Made by a program: the position numbers and the translations under genes. This document shows, one piece after another, positions 55,501-61,500 of a stretch of DNA of 64,000 nucleotides. Within the stretch, counting starts at the first letter, position 1; every line of letters begins with the position of its first letter. Source of the stretch: Telmatactis stephensoni (lineage: Eukaryota; Cnidaria; Anthozoa; Actiniaria; Isophelliidae); assembly GCA_029948255.1 (NCBI GenBank), contig JALIZF010001832.1:310001-374000 (forward strand). Reading direction: 5' to 3'. The notes under the pieces were generated by a model that was not told the origin of the DNA, did no database searches, and saw nothing but the letters and a program-made list of their open reading frames with translations.

Positions 55501-58500
55501 AAGAACGCATTTGTATTTCCCTTGGTCATCTGGTGTGACGTTACGCAATTCAAGTTTGCCAACTCCATCACTAAACGTTGACGTGACGCGCCTGTCGTCT
55601 TCTAATGGTTGATCATCTTTGAACCATTCAATCTTTGGTTCTGGTGTTCCAGTCACTTTGCAAAGAAGAGTCACTTTTTCTCCTTCGGTGGCTTTGACAG
55701 GTTTTAATGTACTTGTAAATGTTGGAGCTTCACCTACTGGTTCTGGTACTGAAACACAAAATGATAGATTTGATCAGTTTTCTTTTCAGCAAAACACTAT
55801 TAAAACTTGAATTTAGAAATATCATGTAATAAAACTTGGACTTGAAGAAATACTCTTACCTTCGACTTTTTCAGGTTCTGTTATTTGCTTTGCAACAGTA
55901 ACATCAGTGGAAGCATCAACTGAACCAAAGTCATTTCGAAGAACGCATTTGTATTTCCCTTGGTCATCTGGTGTAACGTTACGCAACTCAAGTTTGCCAA
56001 CTCCATCACTGAACGTTGACGTGACGCGTCTGTCGTCTTCCAATGGTTGATCGTCTTTGAACCATTCAATCTCTGGTTCTGGTGTTCCGCTCACTTTACA
56101 AAGGAGAGTCACTTTTTCTCCTTCGGTAGCTTTGACAGGTTGTAATGTACTTGTAAATGTCGGAGCTTCACCTACTGGTTCTGGTACTGAAACACAAAAT
56201 GATAGAGTTGATCAGTTATCTTTTCAGCAAAATACTACAAAACTTGAATTTAATCATGTCATGTAATAAAAATTGCAAATGCAGAACGGCTCTCAGGCGG
56301 TGTTGGACACGGGAGCGCAAAGCATGCTGGGCGGAAAGTTAGCCAATCAAATGCTCAGATTTAGCGAGAGCATTGAAGTGTAACATTCAGTCAAAACAGT
56401 TTTACATACCCATGATGTTTTGCACTCCCGTGTCAAACACCACCTGAACGGCTCTTACTTACCTTCGACTTTTTCAGGTTCTGTTATTTTCTTTGCAACA
56501 GTAACATCAGTGGTAGCATCAACTGAACCAAAGTCATTTCGAAGAACGCATTTGTATTTCCCTTGATCGTCTGGTGTAACGTTACGCAATTCAAGTTTGC
56601 CAACTCCATCACTGAATGTTGACGTGACGCGTCTGTCGTCTTCTAATGGTTGATCGTCTTTGAACCATTCAATCTTTGGTTCCGGTGTGCCGCTCACTTT
56701 GCAAAGGAGAGTCACTTTTTCTCCTTCGGTAGCTTTGACAGGTTGTAATGTACTGGTAAATGTCGGAGCTTCACCTACTGGTTCTGGTACTAAAACGTAA
56801 AGGTGGTGGAGATGATTAGAAAAACACTATAAAACTTGAATGGGATATGAAGAAAGACTCTTACCTTCGACTTTTACGTCAAATGTCTTGGACGATGAAC
56901 CAACCTCATTCTTTGCCTCACACTTGTACTCTCCTTCATCTTCAGGAATTGCTGCTAGAATGCGCATCTTATGGAAATCATCACGCGAAGTAAGATTTAG
57001 TTTCGCCGTTTCGCGCAGCGGTCTGCCATTTTTAAACCAATTGACCTCTGGCTTTGGTTTACCCTTGATTTTGAACTCAACATCGAGTTCTTCGTTTTCC
57101 TTGACAACCAGCGGTTCCTCAAGGTCAACGTCCTCAAACTCTGGAAGAACTTTCTTCTCTTTGACGGTCAGCTTCCCTTTAACCTCCGTATCACCTGCAT
57201 CGTTTGAAGCAACACATTTATAAACATCCGAATCGTCGACAGTTACATCTTTGATCTTCAGTACGTAAGTTTCATCATCTGGATGTTCAATGCGCACTCG
57301 TTGATCATTGGTCAATTTTTTTCTACCACGATACCACTGCACATCAGGGGTTGGATATCCCAATAGCTTAACCTCAAACTTAGCATCTCCTCCATCTGTT
57401 ACATCAACATCTTTCATCTTCTCCACCACTTCGGGTTTTCTACTTTTCTTTTTCACAACGACATCTGCGCTGCTTTCAACCGAACCCAAATCGTTTGTCA
57501 CTACACATTTATATCTTCCAGTATCGTCAAGAGACAAATCCTTGAAAGATAACTCACTGACTTGCCCATCAAAGCTCGACGTAACACGTCTGTCCAAAGG
57601 CACTTCTTTGTCATCTTTAAACCATGTTACAGTTGGTTTGGGTTCTCCAGATACCTTACACGTCAGTTTATACTTCTCTCCTTCTTTTGCAGGAGCTGGA
57701 CTTATTTCGCTCGTAAAAGATGGTTTTTTGCCTTTTGGCTTTGGAACTGAAACCGAAAGCGAAATATTCAATTATACAATTACAAATTTAGGAAGGAGGT
57801 AGATGGGTGCACCACCCATTCCCAGAAAAATCATTTCGGCACAGAACACGGACGTTAACATCGTTTGCATAATGACGCGCCCTTCTCGGTAACCTAAAAT
57901 CCAACTACTCAATTTTTAGACAGAGACGGAGTTTTTACCACTGATATCTGAACACTTTGTTAGCTTCAAGGTAGCCTATCAACCAATTCCAAGTCGAGAC
58001 GGGTAATTATGCAAATGGTGGTACATATCGATTTGGCAATATTTAAAATATTTCCTTTGTGGCCCTTACCTTCAATTGAAAGATCAAACTCTCTGAAGGA
58101 CGTTCCAATTCTGTTCTTAGCTTCACACTTGTATTTTCCTGAGTCATCTGTGGTAGCCTTTTTGATTTTCAGTCGGCATTCGTCACCTTCAGAGCTCAGT
58201 TCCAGCTTTCTAGTTTCTCGTAAAGGTCGCCCATTCTTGAACCACTTGATATTTGGGGTAGGTTTGGCCTTAACGTTGAGCTTAACATTTACTTCATCTC
58301 CTTCCATGAAAACCAATGGCTCTTTGAATTCTTCTCCTTCAAAGTCAGGAGCAATAGGTTTTTCCTTAACAACTAAATTTGCTTGCTGAACTGTTTCACC
58401 AGCTTCGTTTTGTGCTACGCATTTGTACTTTCCAGCATCATCAGGAGTAAGGTCGTCAATAATTAACGAATAGTCCTTGTCTGACTTCACGACTTTAATC

Positions 58501-61500
58501 CTGTCATCCTCAATAATTTTCTCATTGTCATGATACCAGACTACATCTGGGGCTGGTTCGCCCTTCAACTTTACATCAAATCTCGCCTGACCACCTTCAA
58601 CGGCATCAGAATCCTCCATCTTTCTCATTACCTTTGGTTTGACGGGTTCTTTTTTGACATTGACATTCGTGGTACTTGCTGCAGAACCCAGTTCGTTGGT
58701 AATGATGCATTTATACTCTCCCGAGTCTTCGGGCTCAGCTCTCCTGATAGTCAATTTGGCTTCGTTTCCATCTTGAGTGGCTTTTACACGTCTATCCGTC
58801 TTTAAAGGTTTGTCGTCTTTAAACCATTCAACGTTTGTTTCAACTTCATCCGCCACCATGCAAACCAAGACGCATTCTTCGCCTTCTTTTGCAGTGGCTG
58901 GCATTAGCTCTTCAGTAATAACTGGAAGCTGTCGTTTAGGCTTCGGAGCTGAAAAACAGATTTCCGAAAATTACTACAGCATATCGAATAGATTATTGGT
59001 AAACGATACCACACTAAGAAGAATATATTTTAAAGAAATGTTTGATTATTTCGAATAGTCTGTACGACAGTTCGGGATTTAATGTTTTTACAAAACATGT
59101 TTTGGCATTCGATTGCCATCATCAGTAGTAAGGAGCATGGAAATCAATCTAAACCTATTAATGCAAACGGTCGAAAATAAAGAAACAATGAACTATTCGA
59201 ATAGTAGTCTCCTTGACACTCTTAAGACCAAATGTTTGATTATCAAGAATGGTTTCACCTTAACACGGAATAGAAAAATTATTTTTTCACAAAGAGTTAC
59301 CTTCAATGTTAACATCAAACGTCTTGTAAGATGTACCAAAATCGTTTTTCGCTTCACACTTGTAGTTTCCTGAATCATCATGAGATGCATCCTTTATGAT
59401 GAGAGTGTAGGTATCTGCAACAGATTTGAGCTGTACATTCTTAGTCTCTCGAAGGAGTTTTTCATCTTTGTACCAGGACACTTGTGGTTTGGGTTTAGAT
59501 GTAATTGTAGTAGTCAGAGTGACAATTTGTCCAGAATCAAAGACCAGAGGTTCTGTTTGGACTTCTTCTTCAAACGTAGGAGCAATCTTCGGAGCTGAAA
59601 AATAGATTTTCGAGAAATTATTAAAATATAATGAATAGATCAAAAAGTGATACCACAATGAGAACAATTTTGCGAAATATATGTTTGGTTTTCAAGAAAG
59701 GATTCATTTTAACAAAGAGTAGGCAAAAATAACTTATCTTATAAAATAACTATCATATAACGCGCGCTCTCATTGGCCAAAGGACGCGTACACTGCGAAC
59801 TCCAAAATATGCACAAAGCACGCGCACGCACTTTTCGAATATTTGGCAATGTAAGTGAACACCAAATTTGCTCAAAAACGTATTCTACAAAACAAATAGA
59901 AAACTTGCCCGCTATGCTATGTGCAGATTTAGAGCACTTGGGTATTGGTCAGAACACTCCAGAAGCGTTGAGAAGCTTCTCTTCAAACTTCTCTCGTGTT
60001 TTGATCAATCCCCGCGCCCTCTATATCTGCATACAGCACGCGCGCGCGTTTTCTATTTCTTATTACAAAGAGTTACCTTCAATATTGACATCAAACGTCT
60101 TGTAAGATGTACCAAAATCGTTTTTCGCTTCACACTTGTAGTTTCCTGAATCATCATGAGATGCATCCTTGATGATGAGAGTGTAGGTATCTGCAACAGA
60201 TTTGAGTTGTATATTCTTAGTCTCTCGAAGGGGTTTGTCATCTTTGTACCAGGACACTTGTGGTTTGGGCTTAGATGTAATTGTTGTAGTCAAAGTGACA
60301 TTTTGTCCAGTATCAAAGACCAGAGGCTCTGTTTCCACTTCTTTTTCAAACGTAGGTGCAATTTGTGGTTCCTCCGCCGCTGGTTTTGGACGAGTTGGCT
60401 CGGTTTTAATCTCAGGAGCAACTGTTTTCTCCACCTCCTCTGCAACTGGCTTGGGCTTCGTATCGATTTTCGTGGTCAACGTTACTTCTTGTTCTTTGCC
60501 AACAACAAGTGGTTTCAACTTCACTTTTTCTTCGATCTTTGGTGTGATAGCAACTTCCTCCACACGTTTTGTGGGACGTGGTTCTTCTTTTGGTTTAACA
60601 GGCATAGTAAACTCAATCTCCTCTGCAACTGGCTTAGCCTTCGTATCGATTTTCGTGGTCAACGTTACTTCTTGTTCTTTGCCAACAACGAGTGGTTTCA
60701 ACTTCACTTTTTCGTCGATCTTTGGTGTGATAGCAGCTTCCTCCACACGTTTTGTGGGACGTGGCTCTTCCTTTGGTTTCACAGGCATAGTAAACTCGAT
60801 CTCCTCTGCAACTGGCTTTGGCTTCGTATCGATTTTCGTGGTCAACGTTACTTCTTGTTCTTTGCCAACAACAAGTGGTTTCATCTTCACTTTTTCGTCG
60901 ATCTTTGGTGTAATAGCAACTTCCTCAACACGTTTTGTGGGACGTGGTTCTTCCTTTGGTTTAACAGGCATAGTAAACTCAATCTCCTCTGCAACTGGCT
61001 TAGCCTTCGTATCGATTTTCGTGGTCAACGTTACTTCTTGTTCTTTGCCAACAACAAGTGGTTTCGTCTTCACTTCTTCTTCGATCTTTGGTGTGATAGC
61101 AACTTCCTCAACACGTTTTGTGGGACGTGGCTCTTCCTTTGGTTTAACAGGCATAGTAAACTCAATCTCCTCTGCAACTGGCTTAGCCTTCGTATCGATT
61201 TTCGTGGTCAACGTTACTTCTTGTTCTTTGCCAACAACGAGTGGTTTCAACTTCACTTTTTCATCAATCTTTGGTGTGATAGCAGCTTCCTCCACACGTT
61301 TTGTGGGACGTGGCTCTTCCTTTGGTTTTACAGGCATAGTAAACTCGATCTCCTCTGCAACTGGCTTAGCCTTCGTATCGATTTTCGTGGTCAACGTTAC
61401 TTCTTGTTCTTTGCCAACAACAAGTGGTGTGATCTTCACTTTTTGCTCTTCTTTAGATGTAGCAGGGATAGTCAATCGAACCTCCTCTCCAACAGGCTTC

